Below the pieces are notes generated by a model. That model was not told where the DNA came from. It did no database searches and was given only the letters and a program-made list of their open reading frames with translations. Position numbers and translations under genes: made by a program. Positions 35,697 to 44,675 of a stretch of DNA of 64,000 nucleotides are shown here, one piece after another. Source of the DNA: Chloroflexi bacterium AL-N1 (GTDB lineage: Bacteria; Chloroflexota; Chloroflexia; Chloroflexales; Roseiflexaceae); the NCBI GenBank assembly GCA_013122435.1, contig WYDT01000006.1, forward strand, positions 248,001 to 312,000, given 5' to 3'. How positions within the stretch are numbered: position 1 is the first letter of the stretch; every line of letters starts with the position of its first letter.

Positions 35697-37145
35697 ATGC
35701 GTAGCACAAAAATTGTTGCCACTATCGGACCTTCCAGCAACACCCCAGATACAATAGAACAGTTACTCAATGCAGGAATGGATGTTGCACGACTCAATTT
35801 CTCTCATGGGACTCACGAACAACATATCCAGCATATCGCAATTTTACGAGAAACGGCTCAACGTATTGGGCAACCACTTACGATTCTGCAGGATTTACAG
35901 GGTCCCAAAATCCGTACAGGAAAGCTAGCGAATGGTTCTACTATTCAACTTGTCACTGGAAACCAATTTACTATTACAACACGAGCCGTACCGGGCGACA
36001 AAAACGTTGTCAGCACAACCTATCCTGCTCTTTCACAGGATATACAACCGAATGACCGTATTCTCCTTGCTGATGGCCTCATTGAGCTCCGTGCTATTGA
36101 AACAACCGATACGGATATCTTGACAGAGGTCATCTTCGGAGGGGAATTAGGTGAGAACAAAGGTATAAACCTCCCAGGTGTCAATATCAGTTCTCCAGCA
36201 CTGACCGAAAAAGATATCATTGACCTGGAATTTGGGTTAGCCCATGATGTCGATTACATTGCTATTTCTTTTGTCCGCCGGGCTGAAGATGTGCATGATT
36301 TGAAGCAACGTATTACAGCAGCAGGTAAAACCACCCCGGTCATTGCAAAAATTGAAAAACCAGAGGCACTGCACGATTTTGCCGCTATTTTAGATATTGC
36401 TGATGGCATTATGGTCGCACGTGGTGATTTGGGTGTTGAAATACCCGCAGAACAGGTGCCTATTGTGCAAAAACAATTAATTGAGGCGTCTAATGCGGCT
36501 GGCGTTCCAGTTATTACCGCCACGCAAATGCTCGAGTCTATGATTCGCAATCCACGACCGACTCGCGCAGAAGCAAGTGATGTAGCCAATGCCATCATCG
36601 ATGGGACGGACGCGGTGATGCTCAGTGGTGAAACAGCGACAGGAACATTCCCTGTTGACGCAGTAGAGACCATGGCACGTATTGCAGTAGCCGCAGAACG
36701 AAGCGGTCGACATAGTGATCACGAAACACCTGTCTTTATTGATGTCCCTTTCCAAAGTGATATTGCCAGTTCAATCAGTGCGGCTGCCTGTGCTATTGTT
36801 GATGCCTTGCCAGTACAAGCGATAGTCGCGTTTACAATGAGTGGCAATACTGCGCGTCTAGTTTCTCGTATGCGTCCAAATGTTCCTATCCTCGCCTTCA
36901 CTCCCTCAGAATCTGTGTATCGTTGTTTAAATTTGGTCTGGGGCGTTACACCTATTTTAAGTGAGTATGTCGAGCGATTAGATGCGCTTGGCGAAAGTGT
37001 CACCAAGATTCTGCTATCCCGCAATCTCGCCCAACTTGGGGATATGGTTGTTATGACAGGTGGACATCCTATCAGCACACGTGGTCCGACAAACTTCTTA
37101 AAAGTACTCCAATTAAGTGAGCCATCTGGAGAGTCGGTAGAGTAA
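35697..37145 (+). CDS. pyk: Pyruvate kinase
   Basis: Glycolytic enzyme converting phosphoenolpyruvate and ADP to pyruvate and ATP, 482 residues. Motifs seen are KIVATIGPSSNTPD at the start, ARLNFSHGTHEQH, the ISFVRRAEDVHDL block, IAKIEKPEAL with the catalytic lysine, MVARGDLGVEIPAEQVP and ATQMLESMIRNPRPTRAE, and the C-terminal allosteric domain with FTMSGNTARLVSRMRP. The ATG at 35697 has AAAGG about six bases upstream; a longer in-frame start overlaps comEA. A rho-independent terminator follows. Confidence 0.97.
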   Translation: MRSTKIVATIGPSSNTPDTIEQLLNAGMDVARLNFSHGTHEQHIQHIAILRETAQRIGQPLTILQDLQGPKIRTGKLANGSTIQLVTGNQFTITTRAVPGDKNVVSTTYPALSQDIQPNDRILLADGLIELRAIETTDTDILTEVIFGGELGENKGINLPGVNISSPALTEKDIIDLEFGLAHDVDYIAISFVRRAEDVHDLKQRITAAGKTTPVIAKIEKPEALHDFAAILDIADGIMVARGDLGVEIPAEQVPIVQKQLIEASNAAGVPVITATQMLESMIRNPRPTRAEASDVANAIIDGTDAVMLSGETATGTFPVDAVETMARIAVAAERSGRHSDHETPVFIDVPFQSDIASSISAAACAIVDALPVQAIVAFTMSGNTARLVSRMRPNVPILAFTPSESVYRCLNLVWGVTPILSEYVERLDALGESVTKILLSRNLAQLGDMVVMTGGHPISTRGPTNFLKVLQLSEPSGESVE

Positions 37146-37174
37146 ATTCATACCCTCCAATTACCAAGATGAGA

Positions 37175-37202
37175 GCGTGGAAAACTCTTTTTCCACGCTT
37201 TT
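37175..37202 (+). terminator. Rho-independent terminator after pyk
   Basis: GCGTGGAAAA and TTTTCCACGC form a perfect 10-base stem with a four-base loop, directly followed by TTTT, 30 bases after the pyk stop. Confidence 0.9.
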
Positions 37203-37308
37203 GTGCATGTTGACAGAACCTGCACTGTCGGGTACCCTGCCAAACACACGTAGTCGTAACGTCATAAACTACATCATAGTGTTTGAATAATTGTTCAATG
37301 AGGAACAT

Positions 37309-38340
37309 ATGAAAGCCCTAATCTTTCACGAACATGGTGGTTTGGAACAATTAAGTTATACAGATGTTCCTGAACCAGTTGTCGGTACACATGAAGTGTT
37401 AATCCAAGTAAAGGCTGTTGCACTTAATCATCTGGACCTATGGGTACGTAAAGGCATACCTGGTCTCCAACTATCACTTCCACACATCGGTGGTTCTGAC
37501 ATCGCAGGTGTAGTCGTTGCGGTGGGACAGGAAGTCGACAGCGCGTGGGAAGGAAAACACGTTGTCCTTAACCCATCCCTCGCATGCGGTAAATGCGAGT
37601 TTTGTCGTGCAGGGCAACAAAGTCAATGTATCAATTTCCATATTTTGGGTGAACATACTTCCGGCGGCATGGCAGAGTATGTGGCGGCACCAGTTGAAAA
37701 TCTGTATCCCATCCCTGATGACTATCCTTTTACACAGGCTGCAGCAGTACCGCTCGTTTTTCAAACAGCCTGGCGTGCCCTTATCGGACAAACACGTCTC
37801 AAGGCCAGTGAGAGTGTCCTTATTGTCGGAGCTGGTGGTGGCGTTGCAAGTGCTGCCATACAGATAGCCAGACTTGCTGGAGCATATGTGTATGCAGTGA
37901 CCAGTAGTCCTGAAAAGGAACAGAATGCACGTCGTCTGGGGGCCGATGAAACGATCAACTATAAAGAAGCTGATTTTGCCAAAGAAATTCGGAAGCGAAC
38001 GAACAAACGTGGTGTTGATATTGTACTTGAGAACGTGGGGCCAGCCACGTGGACCCAGAGCATACGATCACTGGCAAAAGGGGGGCGATTGGTCACCTTT
38101 GGCGCCACAACTGGTCATATAGGTGAGACTAATCTCAATCTTTTATTCTGGAATCAACTCCATCTCATTGGCTCCACAATGGCGAATTATGCTGAATTTG
38201 ATCAAGTTATGAAGCTCATATTCACACATCGGCGATTACAACCTGTTGTGGATCGTGTTATGCCGCTGAGTGAGGGTCGCGAGGCACAACGTATACTAGA
38301 AGCCGGGGAACAATTCGGCAAGCTTGTACTGGAACCCTAA
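37309..38340 (+). CDS. Zinc-type alcohol dehydrogenase / quinone oxidoreductase family protein
   Basis: MDR-superfamily NAD(P)-dependent oxidoreductase, 343 residues. The GroES-like domain has HIGGSDIAGVVVAVG and the structural zinc loop CGKCEFCRAGQQSQC. The cofactor domain has VLIVGAGGGVASAAIQIARL near 170-190 (GxGGxxA type) and the ending AQRILEAGEQFGKLVL. The usual catalytic-zinc cysteine near the N-terminus is replaced by the NHLDLWVR motif seen in quinone oxidoreductase-like members, so the reaction is not assigned. GAGGAA lies just before the ATG. It overlaps nothing and the next gene starts seven bases after its stop. Confidence 0.9.
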   Translation: MKALIFHEHGGLEQLSYTDVPEPVVGTHEVLIQVKAVALNHLDLWVRKGIPGLQLSLPHIGGSDIAGVVVAVGQEVDSAWEGKHVVLNPSLACGKCEFCRAGQQSQCINFHILGEHTSGGMAEYVAAPVENLYPIPDDYPFTQAAAVPLVFQTAWRALIGQTRLKASESVLIVGAGGGVASAAIQIARLAGAYVYAVTSSPEKEQNARRLGADETINYKEADFAKEIRKRTNKRGVDIVLENVGPATWTQSIRSLAKGGRLVTFGATTGHIGETNLNLLFWNQLHLIGSTMANYAEFDQVMKLIFTHRRLQPVVDRVMPLSEGREAQRILEAGEQFGKLVLEP

Positions 38341-38347
38341 AACGATA

Positions 38348-39367
38348 ATGCGCGCACAGATTACTGCCATCGTACTACTCATCAATATACTCTTTCCACC
38401 TGCAATCCTGGCAGGTGGATTACCTGTGAAGGGACATATTCCTCTCGAAGAGGCTTTCATAACATTTCAGGATAATCAACAGGAGATCTTTTTAAGAATC
38501 AACCTTTTGAGTGAAGTATCAGATGCAACTGTTATCTTTCCTGTACCTGCTCCAGTAGAGATTGATATGGTCTCAGATGATATACTTTTTACTTACCTTG
38601 CAGAAGCTACTCAGCCACAAATACAGGTCGAGGAGCGCCTTGTATGGATAAACAGTCCACAGCCCAATCACAACGATGAGGCCAATAGTCATTTCGGTAC
38701 ATTCAATGGCGAACTTGTCGAAAACTATCAAATCGATCAGTTTACTGCCAGTGAACCGGATGCGTTACAGCAGTGGATTGAAGAGCATGAATATTATCTC
38801 CCTACAAGAGCATATTCTATTCTACAAACATACGCTGATCAGGGATGGTCATTTGTCACGATTACATTGCAGGAAGACCGCCCCATTGATAGTACATTAC
38901 AATCGATTCGTCTAACCTTTGAGACTGAAGCGATTGTCTACCCTATGATGCTGAGTTCGCTTGTTAACCAGCCATTCGACATTGCATTGTATGTCCTGAC
39001 TGATAACAGGGTTGATATATCCAGCCTCGAAACACAATATGCCAGTCCCGTCGATCAACTTAATCCCCCCCCACCTGATGAGATTGCTGCCTATTTTACG
39101 GCCTCGTTCTTAACCAAGTTAGGGGCATCACAAATCGCACCCACAAGCATAACATCTGATTTTGTGGTTCAACCATCGGCTACTAACGAGTCTTTTAAGC
39201 AAACAATTTTCCAGACTAACGAGGTAAGTGGATGGGAGCGTATGAGTGGTCCTATTCTTGGTGTTGCAGCAGTTGTCGCGATGAATGCGCTCGTAATCGG
39301 CTTTGCACTAGGGCTAAGTTATCATATGCGACGATTAGCAGGCCCTGAACCAGAGGACTCAGAATAG
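38348..39367 (+). CDS. DUF2330-like secreted, membrane-anchored protein
   Basis: Protein of 339 residues with a signal peptide ending about residue 22 (PAILAGG), an extracytoplasmic domain, and one C-terminal helix near 300-325 followed by RRLAGPEPEDSE. The layout and internal features (IPLEEAFITFQDNQQEIFLR, YPMMLSSLVNQPFDIALYVL) resemble DUF2330 proteins, whose role is unknown. The start is close to the dehydrogenase stop without a strong ribosome binding site, so translation may be coupled. Confidence 0.7.
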   Translation: MRAQITAIVLLINILFPPAILAGGLPVKGHIPLEEAFITFQDNQQEIFLRINLLSEVSDATVIFPVPAPVEIDMVSDDILFTYLAEATQPQIQVEERLVWINSPQPNHNDEANSHFGTFNGELVENYQIDQFTASEPDALQQWIEEHEYYLPTRAYSILQTYADQGWSFVTITLQEDRPIDSTLQSIRLTFETEAIVYPMMLSSLVNQPFDIALYVLTDNRVDISSLETQYASPVDQLNPPPPDEIAAYFTASFLTKLGASQIAPTSITSDFVVQPSATNESFKQTIFQTNEVSGWERMSGPILGVAAVVAMNALVIGFALGLSYHMRRLAGPEPEDSE

Positions 39368-39604
39368 TATCAATGACATCTCGCTAACTACATTACGGAT
39401 TGCGATAGTATCTGCTACCTTGTCTCATCGACACATGTGTTAAACTGCCTCACGATATCGTTTACATACATAGTAATGAAGTGTCTCGTCAATACATCTT
39501 TGATATCTGTGTCATTTGGACTGTCCTCAACGAAAACAGTATGTACAGCATCCTCATCCTCATGTCGATCACTCTGTTGAGAAGACAGATATTAGGAGCA
39601 TATC

Positions 39605-40945
39605 ATGAACCACATAAAAACAGGCTTATACCTGACCTTTTTTCTGCTTACCTTATCACTCATACTCCATGCTTTGCCGCCAACCAATGCGGCAACAAAC
39701 ACCCAGACAACAACACTCAATCGTGACTTTATGGGCATGGTTATTCGTGATCCATGGTATGATTTTGGAACTCATCCCAACTATCCAAACAAACCAAACT
39801 ATATCGCACAGGACCAGATGGGGAGAATACTATCAGAAGCAGGTGTCCGCTGGGTACGTCTCGATTTTCACATTCCGGTAGTGCCCGGCATTGAAAATGA
39901 GGCAGCTTTCGTTGAGCAGGAAATTGCAAAAAATGACTTCTTTATTAAGGACGTTGCTCCACGTTATGGCTTTAAAGTTTTAGCCCTCCTTAATTTCAGC
40001 CTGATACCCACTGCTCCACAACAGTTAAACGAAGGACCTTTCAACGTTCCATCAGCGTATGGTGGTGGTGTCAATGCATACATGGATACATGGCTTACTC
40101 GTGCGTTAAAAATCACCGATCGCTATCGTGGGAGTATTGATGCCTATGAGATTTTGAACGAACATAATCGTCTCCCTCCAAATGGTGATGCCATCGATCC
40201 TTCTATTGCTGCGCGTCTTCATACCAAATTCTACCGCTTTTGCAAAAATATCAACCCTACAGACCAGAATCATGGATGCACAGAGGACACCCCTATCATC
40301 ATTGGAGGGTTACATCCTCGTGGTACCAATGATGAAGAGGGCGAAATAGAGATGACGGATGTTGAGTACCTGCGTGCTATCTACACTGATGCAAGCTCCT
40401 TTGTCACATTTGAGGATAGCTATGGGTATTATCCAACTGATGGCATTGGCTATCATCCCTATCCTGAAGAAATCCGACTTTCCCCCAACAATAAACTTAT
40501 TGATCGTGGTGCAGAGCGGATGCGTCGTGAACTCGAGGCAGTCGGCGATCCCTGTATACCTTTCTGGGTGACCGAGGTGGGCTACAATGTTGGATTTGAC
40601 TTTGATGGTCCGAAAGGAAGCCAGCCACCACAGACAGAAGCCGGCCAGATATCGTTCTTGCGGGATGTGTACACATCACTGGCCACACGCCAGATTTGTG
40701 ATGGGCAAAGTGAGGTGGAGCGTGTATTCTGGTTTAAGTATGAAGATTTTCCCCCTGCAGATGGGGCAAATGCTCAAAGATGGGGCATTGTCACTATTCC
40801 ATTTGTCGAAGATACCCAATGTCCTGGCGGTGCCTGTTACGAAACCAATGGGACACCAAATAGTCGGCGTGCCACATTCTTAATGTATCGAGAGCTAGCA
40901 GGGTTACCAGTACATCATACATTTCTTCCTTTGAGTAACCGGTAA
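39605..40945 (+). CDS. Secreted GH-A-clan-like glycoside hydrolase with C-terminal LP-x-x-R tail
   Basis: Exported protein of 446 residues. A signal peptide ends near residue 30 (PTNA). The TIM-barrel features of clan GH-A are visible: a proton donor candidate in AYEILNEHN (strand 4) and a nucleophile candidate in FWVTEVGYN (strand 7), with VRWVRLDF early and DGIGYHPYP between. The exact GH family and substrate cannot be assigned by eye. The last residues are HHTFLPLSNR, similar in pattern to the two kelch proteins. There is a 237-base gap upstream. Confidence 0.8.
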   Translation: MNHIKTGLYLTFFLLTLSLILHALPPTNAATNTQTTTLNRDFMGMVIRDPWYDFGTHPNYPNKPNYIAQDQMGRILSEAGVRWVRLDFHIPVVPGIENEAAFVEQEIAKNDFFIKDVAPRYGFKVLALLNFSLIPTAPQQLNEGPFNVPSAYGGGVNAYMDTWLTRALKITDRYRGSIDAYEILNEHNRLPPNGDAIDPSIAARLHTKFYRFCKNINPTDQNHGCTEDTPIIIGGLHPRGTNDEEGEIEMTDVEYLRAIYTDASSFVTFEDSYGYYPTDGIGYHPYPEEIRLSPNNKLIDRGAERMRRELEAVGDPCIPFWVTEVGYNVGFDFDGPKGSQPPQTEAGQISFLRDVYTSLATRQICDGQSEVERVFWFKYEDFPPADGANAQRWGIVTIPFVEDTQCPGGACYETNGTPNSRRATFLMYRELAGLPVHHTFLPLSNR

Positions 40946-40992
40946 CGTTTTTGGTCTAACAAATAGCACTCTATTGTTGTTGCAACCCCGCT

Positions 40993-41022
40993 TTGAGAAA
41001 GAGTGCAAAAATCGGGTATAAT
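40993..41022 (+). promoter_or_regulatory. Strong promoter of the cyclophilin gene
   Basis: TTGAGA (40993-40998) and TATAAT (41017-41022) are separated by 18 bases, 50 bases before the ATG. Confidence 0.75.
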
Positions 41023-41071
41023 ATCGGCTTGCCAGAAGCAAAACCACAGATGCACATAAGGAATGAAAACT

Positions 41072-41899
41072 ATGAGTAAAACATCATCACGATCGAAAAA
41101 GGCGCGCTCAACACCTCAACAGAGTCGTCTGCCTGCGATCCTTTCCGCCATTACCGTAGTTGCCGTATTCGTCGTACTTGGCGTAATCCTTGCCAACAGC
41201 CGACCTGGAGCCACTACCGAGACAGCCAGCGCTCCAGCAGACAGTGAACAGACTGCAGCATTTGGTGATGCTACAGATGTAGATACGGACGCTACAACGG
41301 AAGAAGGTGCTGTAGATACAGATACAGGCGCGACTACCGAAGAAGATACCACCACTGCGGATGGTGACACAGCCAATACAGCGCCGACTGGACTTTATGA
41401 TGCGCCCCCCGAGATGAGCATTGACCCAGATGGAAATTACCAGGCAACTATTGAAACACCACGCGGTGACATTCTGATCCAGTTACGACCAGATCTTGCA
41501 CCAGAGAGTGTTAACAATTTTGTCTTTCTTGCACAAGAAGGATATTATGATGGCCTCACATGGCATCGTGTATTGGAAGGCTTTATGGCGCAGGGGGGCG
41601 ATCCAGTAGGTGATGGCTCAGGGGGGCCTGGCTATACCATTAGTGATGAGTTCACAAGCGAGGTCCTCTTTGATCGGCCTGGTATTGTAGCTATGGCCCG
41701 ACCAAATGCACCGGACAGTGCCGGTTCACAGTTCTTCATCACCACCGCACCAGCCGAGTTCCTCAACGAGCAGTACACTATCTTTGGTGAAGTGCTGGAA
41801 GGACAGAGTATCGTCGATGGTATTCCATTGCGAGATCCGGACACCAATCCGACCGAGCCTGGCGAGGAAATTGTGAGTATTTCTATTCAAGAGGGATAA
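41072..41899 (+). CDS. Membrane-anchored cyclophilin-type peptidyl-prolyl isomerase
   Basis: Cis-trans prolyl isomerase expected on the outer face of the membrane, 275 residues. A basic start (SKTSSRSKKARS) and one helix at about 27-47 anchor it. A low-complexity Thr/Asp/Glu-rich linker (about 50-110) precedes the cyclophilin domain with TWHRVLEGFMAQGGDPV (catalytic arginine), GIVAMARPNAPDSAGSQFF and FTSEVLFDRPG. The ATG at 41072 is chosen since AAGGA is nine bases upstream; the earlier ATG abuts it. Role in folding of exported proteins is inferred from family. Confidence 0.93.
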   Translation: MSKTSSRSKKARSTPQQSRLPAILSAITVVAVFVVLGVILANSRPGATTETASAPADSEQTAAFGDATDVDTDATTEEGAVDTDTGATTEEDTTTADGDTANTAPTGLYDAPPEMSIDPDGNYQATIETPRGDILIQLRPDLAPESVNNFVFLAQEGYYDGLTWHRVLEGFMAQGGDPVGDGSGGPGYTISDEFTSEVLFDRPGIVAMARPNAPDSAGSQFFITTAPAEFLNEQYTIFGEVLEGQSIVDGIPLRDPDTNPTEPGEEIVSISIQEG

Positions 41900-41912
41900 A
41901 AAGTAGCTAGTT

Positions 41913-41949
41913 GGAGTAGTAGAAAGTTTCAAACAAGATCTGCTACTCC
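41913..41949. terminator. Bidirectional terminator candidate between convergent genes
   Basis: GGAGTAGTAG (41913-41922) and CTGCTACTCC (41940-41949) can form a 10-base stem with one G-U pair and a 17-base loop. It lies between the cyclophilin and MutL-like stops. Confidence 0.5.
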
Positions 41950-41955
41950 ATCACT

Positions 41956-43974
41956 TTATTTACGGCCAAACAACCCGCGCTTCTTAGGTTCCTCAACGGT
42001 CTGACGCAGGCCAGCCAACTCACTCTCAATGGAGGATTCTTCTTCCGCTGGAAGGTGAGACTCTACCGATGTTGTTGGCGGAGGAGAACTCGGTGTATCG
42101 CTGTCACTTGAGGCAAACATCACATCAGGTATCTCAACCTCTAGAGCAGAGGGAGATAAATCGTAAGGGAATGGTTCGGTTTCAACACCTAGTGCAACGA
42201 GCCAATCCCATATAAGACGTTGACGCTCACTTGTGTCATCTGGTAGAGTTAGTGGACGACCACGAGCGTCGATAACCACACCAAGAGCACTGCCACTAAT
42301 CTCGGCAACATCAGTTTTAACTTCGTCACCAGGAGCATTGAACCCAATACGAACAGATCCTATAGGTCGCAACCTCAACTGGGCTTTACGGCCCGGCGGT
42401 AAAGACAATCGACCAATTTTGCCGTGTTCAACCACAATCTGTTTTTGCTCACCCCCAACAATCTGTAACTCCGCTTCAACGGCCTTATCACCAAAACGAC
42501 CATTGCCCTGTGCGACAATACACGTTGCAAGAGGGGTATTACGTAGCAAATCCTGTTCAAACAAGGTCAACGCAGCATCAGTGTTGGTAAACGCCAGCGC
42601 ACCACACGCATTCACGAGTCCTAGCGTATCTAAATGAAAATCAATAGCACGTCCACCCGATTCCTCGGCACTCGGAAGCAATGCATCCAACAGCGCCAAC
42701 AGGGCCAAGCCAGCATGAGGTGCATGAGAGAAAACACTTCCGCTAGCGATGACAATATCATACGAAACGTTTGGTCGTTCGTCCCATAAGGCAGCAAGTG
42801 CCATGACTAATGCTTCACGTGCAATGGCATACTCAATATACACATCTTCTTTCGTTGACGGTACTGTGTGTGGTCGTAGCAATTTGTTCAACAATTGATG
42901 AACAAGGTCCGCTTCTTTAATAGGAAATGGTAGCCACCGTGCAATTGATTCTACACCACGTTCTGCCAGCACGGTCCCCACACCGAAACCGACCCCCACA
43001 CTACCCAAAACAACCGGCGTAAACCGCTGTCGGCTATGAAGATACGCAGCCGTATTGGCAGAGCCAACATCAAGTGTCAGTGCATTTCGGTTGTTACGCT
43101 CTGCTATAAAGCGAGTCATCAGACCAGTTGCTTCACACACTATCCGCACTGGAGCCACAGAGAGACGTCGTAATTCCGTCATGCCCGGAATGCTTGGTAA
43201 GATACGATCCGTGTACAATTGAAGCAACTCACGGCGCATAGGTTCAAGGCATTCCACATCCAACGCTGGCCGAACGTTGTCAACTATACGCATCTCCGCA
43301 CGACCAGCCAAAGCTTCAGACACCCGCTCGCGACACTCACTGTTACCAGCATAAATAACCGGACGAACTGTGATCTCTTGCTGTTGTTGTCCGGCCATAT
43401 CAATATAAGAAGTTGTAGCAGTAAGGCTTACGGTATGGGCTAAACGTATCAAGGCATCACTCGCACCACCTTCAAGGCCACCAGCAATCACAACCGTATC
43501 TGGCTGTAGCCCCAGTAATCTCTGTACCTGACGTTCAACCCAAGAGTTTTCCTGACTGGAAGCCATATCTGACGTATCATTAAGCGTTACGACTTGGAGG
43601 ATGTTCGTATATGTCGAACGACAGGCGTGCAATGCGCTGCGGGCAGAAATATCACTTGCTACTGCTGCTAAAACAAGTGACATAGGACCAGCAGCACTCG
43701 TCACCACCACTACTGCGTTAACACCATCACGCTCGTCGGTTTGCGGCATAAGCAGGTGGTTATCTTGCATCAATTGGCGGCCCGTAGACTCAGCAATGCG
43801 AGCAACAGCCTCAAAAAATGCCAATCCGGCATCGTTGTATGGCAGTTCCACCGTACTGGGTACTTCAAACTGACCGATCAAACGAGCTTCACCGGCCACT
43901 GCATCAACCAGTGTTACACGTGTAAATGATGTTCCAACTTCAACAATCAGAGTAGCGCTTGGTTCACTGGACAT
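41956..43974 (-). CDS. MutL-like ASKHA-fold ATPase (glutamate mutase MutL family)
   Basis: Cytoplasmic or peripheral protein of about 672 residues in the family annotated as glutamate mutase MutL, an actin-like ATPase fold. Key features are the phosphate-1-like LIVEVGTSFTRVTLVDA, VVIAGGLEGG, the second phosphate loop ALTLDVGSANTAAYL, and VLGSVGVGFGVG. No mutase subunits (MutS/MutE) lie nearby, so the name reflects similarity only. The C-terminus ends in a charged tail with KKRGLFGRK. The start is uncertain (43974 or 43992); no strong ribosome binding site. It is last in a five-gene membrane-associated cluster. Confidence 0.8.
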   Translation of the reverse strand: MSSEPSATLIVEVGTSFTRVTLVDAVAGEARLIGQFEVPSTVELPYNDAGLAFFEAVARIAESTGRQLMQDNHLLMPQTDERDGVNAVVVVTSAAGPMSLVLAAVASDISARSALHACRSTYTNILQVVTLNDTSDMASSQENSWVERQVQRLLGLQPDTVVIAGGLEGGASDALIRLAHTVSLTATTSYIDMAGQQQQEITVRPVIYAGNSECRERVSEALAGRAEMRIVDNVRPALDVECLEPMRRELLQLYTDRILPSIPGMTELRRLSVAPVRIVCEATGLMTRFIAERNNRNALTLDVGSANTAAYLHSRQRFTPVVLGSVGVGFGVGTVLAERGVESIARWLPFPIKEADLVHQLLNKLLRPHTVPSTKEDVYIEYAIAREALVMALAALWDERPNVSYDIVIASGSVFSHAPHAGLALLALLDALLPSAEESGGRAIDFHLDTLGLVNACGALAFTNTDAALTLFEQDLLRNTPLATCIVAQGNGRFGDKAVEAELQIVGGEQKQIVVEHGKIGRLSLPPGRKAQLRLRPIGSVRIGFNAPGDEVKTDVAEISGSALGVVIDARGRPLTLPDDTSERQRLIWDWLVALGVETEPFPYDLSPSALEVEIPDVMFASSDSDTPSSPPPTTSVESHLPAEEESSIESELAGLRQTVEEPKKRGLFGRK

Positions 43975-44024
43975 ACGAATATCCATAATCATACATAATA
44001 ATAGAGAGAGATAATTGAATGTGC

Positions 44025-44675
44025 TTATCCGATACCAAATGCACTGAGCAGAAATTGCAGACGCTCAATAAGTGCAGACATATATGTTTGAATAGCGCTG
44101 GCAAAGAAGAAGCCAAACGCAATCATTAACAGCCAATGTCCGATCAATGCCGCGACTGCTATCAGACGACCAACACTAGTGTCTTCACGCGGTACAGTAT
44201 AGTAAAACGTACACAGAGTGGCAACCGTTCCTAACGCTAAAACAACAACCCCGGCCATTGTAGCAGGATCGCCTTCTAAAGGTCGGCGGGCAATATCAAG
44301 AATTTGTGGGCTTAATGTCCCAATAACCGCACCACCAATGGCAAGCGCGGCACCAACACCAAAAACAAGAGCAAGCGGGATATTTGCAAGCCACGAGACC
44401 GCCTGACGATTAGAAAGACGCGGCAGCAGCAACATACCTAATAGGAACGGAACCCCATAAATGAGCAGGGCTGAACTCTCTCCACTTGACAATTGTCGTA
44501 CAGAAGGAAAAACTACTTGGTGATAGGTAATAACAAAAGCAAGGCCAAGCGATACACCAACAAATAAATATTGAGCTACACGATGAATAACTCGTAGCAC
44601 AGGCAGATCACCAGCAATACGGCTGAGTACCATAATGGTCAAAATGACTGAAACTCCCGTCACAATGGCAGGCAT
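44025..44675 (-). CDS. Polytopic membrane protein (unknown family)
   Basis: Product of 216 residues with about six hydrophobic helices and short loops, and no motif I recognise. Its ATG overlaps the stop of the upstream repeat-protein gene (TAATG) with AGAGGA eight bases before, so translation is coupled. It lies between that gene and the MutL-like ATPase in a tight cluster. Function is not inferable from sequence. Confidence 0.75.
   Translation of the reverse strand: MPAIVTGVSVILTIMVLSRIAGDLPVLRVIHRVAQYLFVGVSLGLAFVITYHQVVFPSVRQLSSGESSALLIYGVPFLLGMLLLPRLSNRQAVSWLANIPLALVFGVGAALAIGGAVIGTLSPQILDIARRPLEGDPATMAGVVVLALGTVATLCTFYYTVPREDTSVGRLIAVAALIGHWLLMIAFGFFFASAIQTYMSALIERLQFLLSAFGIG

Noticed and set aside
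41956-43974. MutL-like gene as glutamate mutase maturation factor
   Set aside because: No mutase genes are adjacent; the cluster context points to an envelope role, so the substrate name is not carried over.
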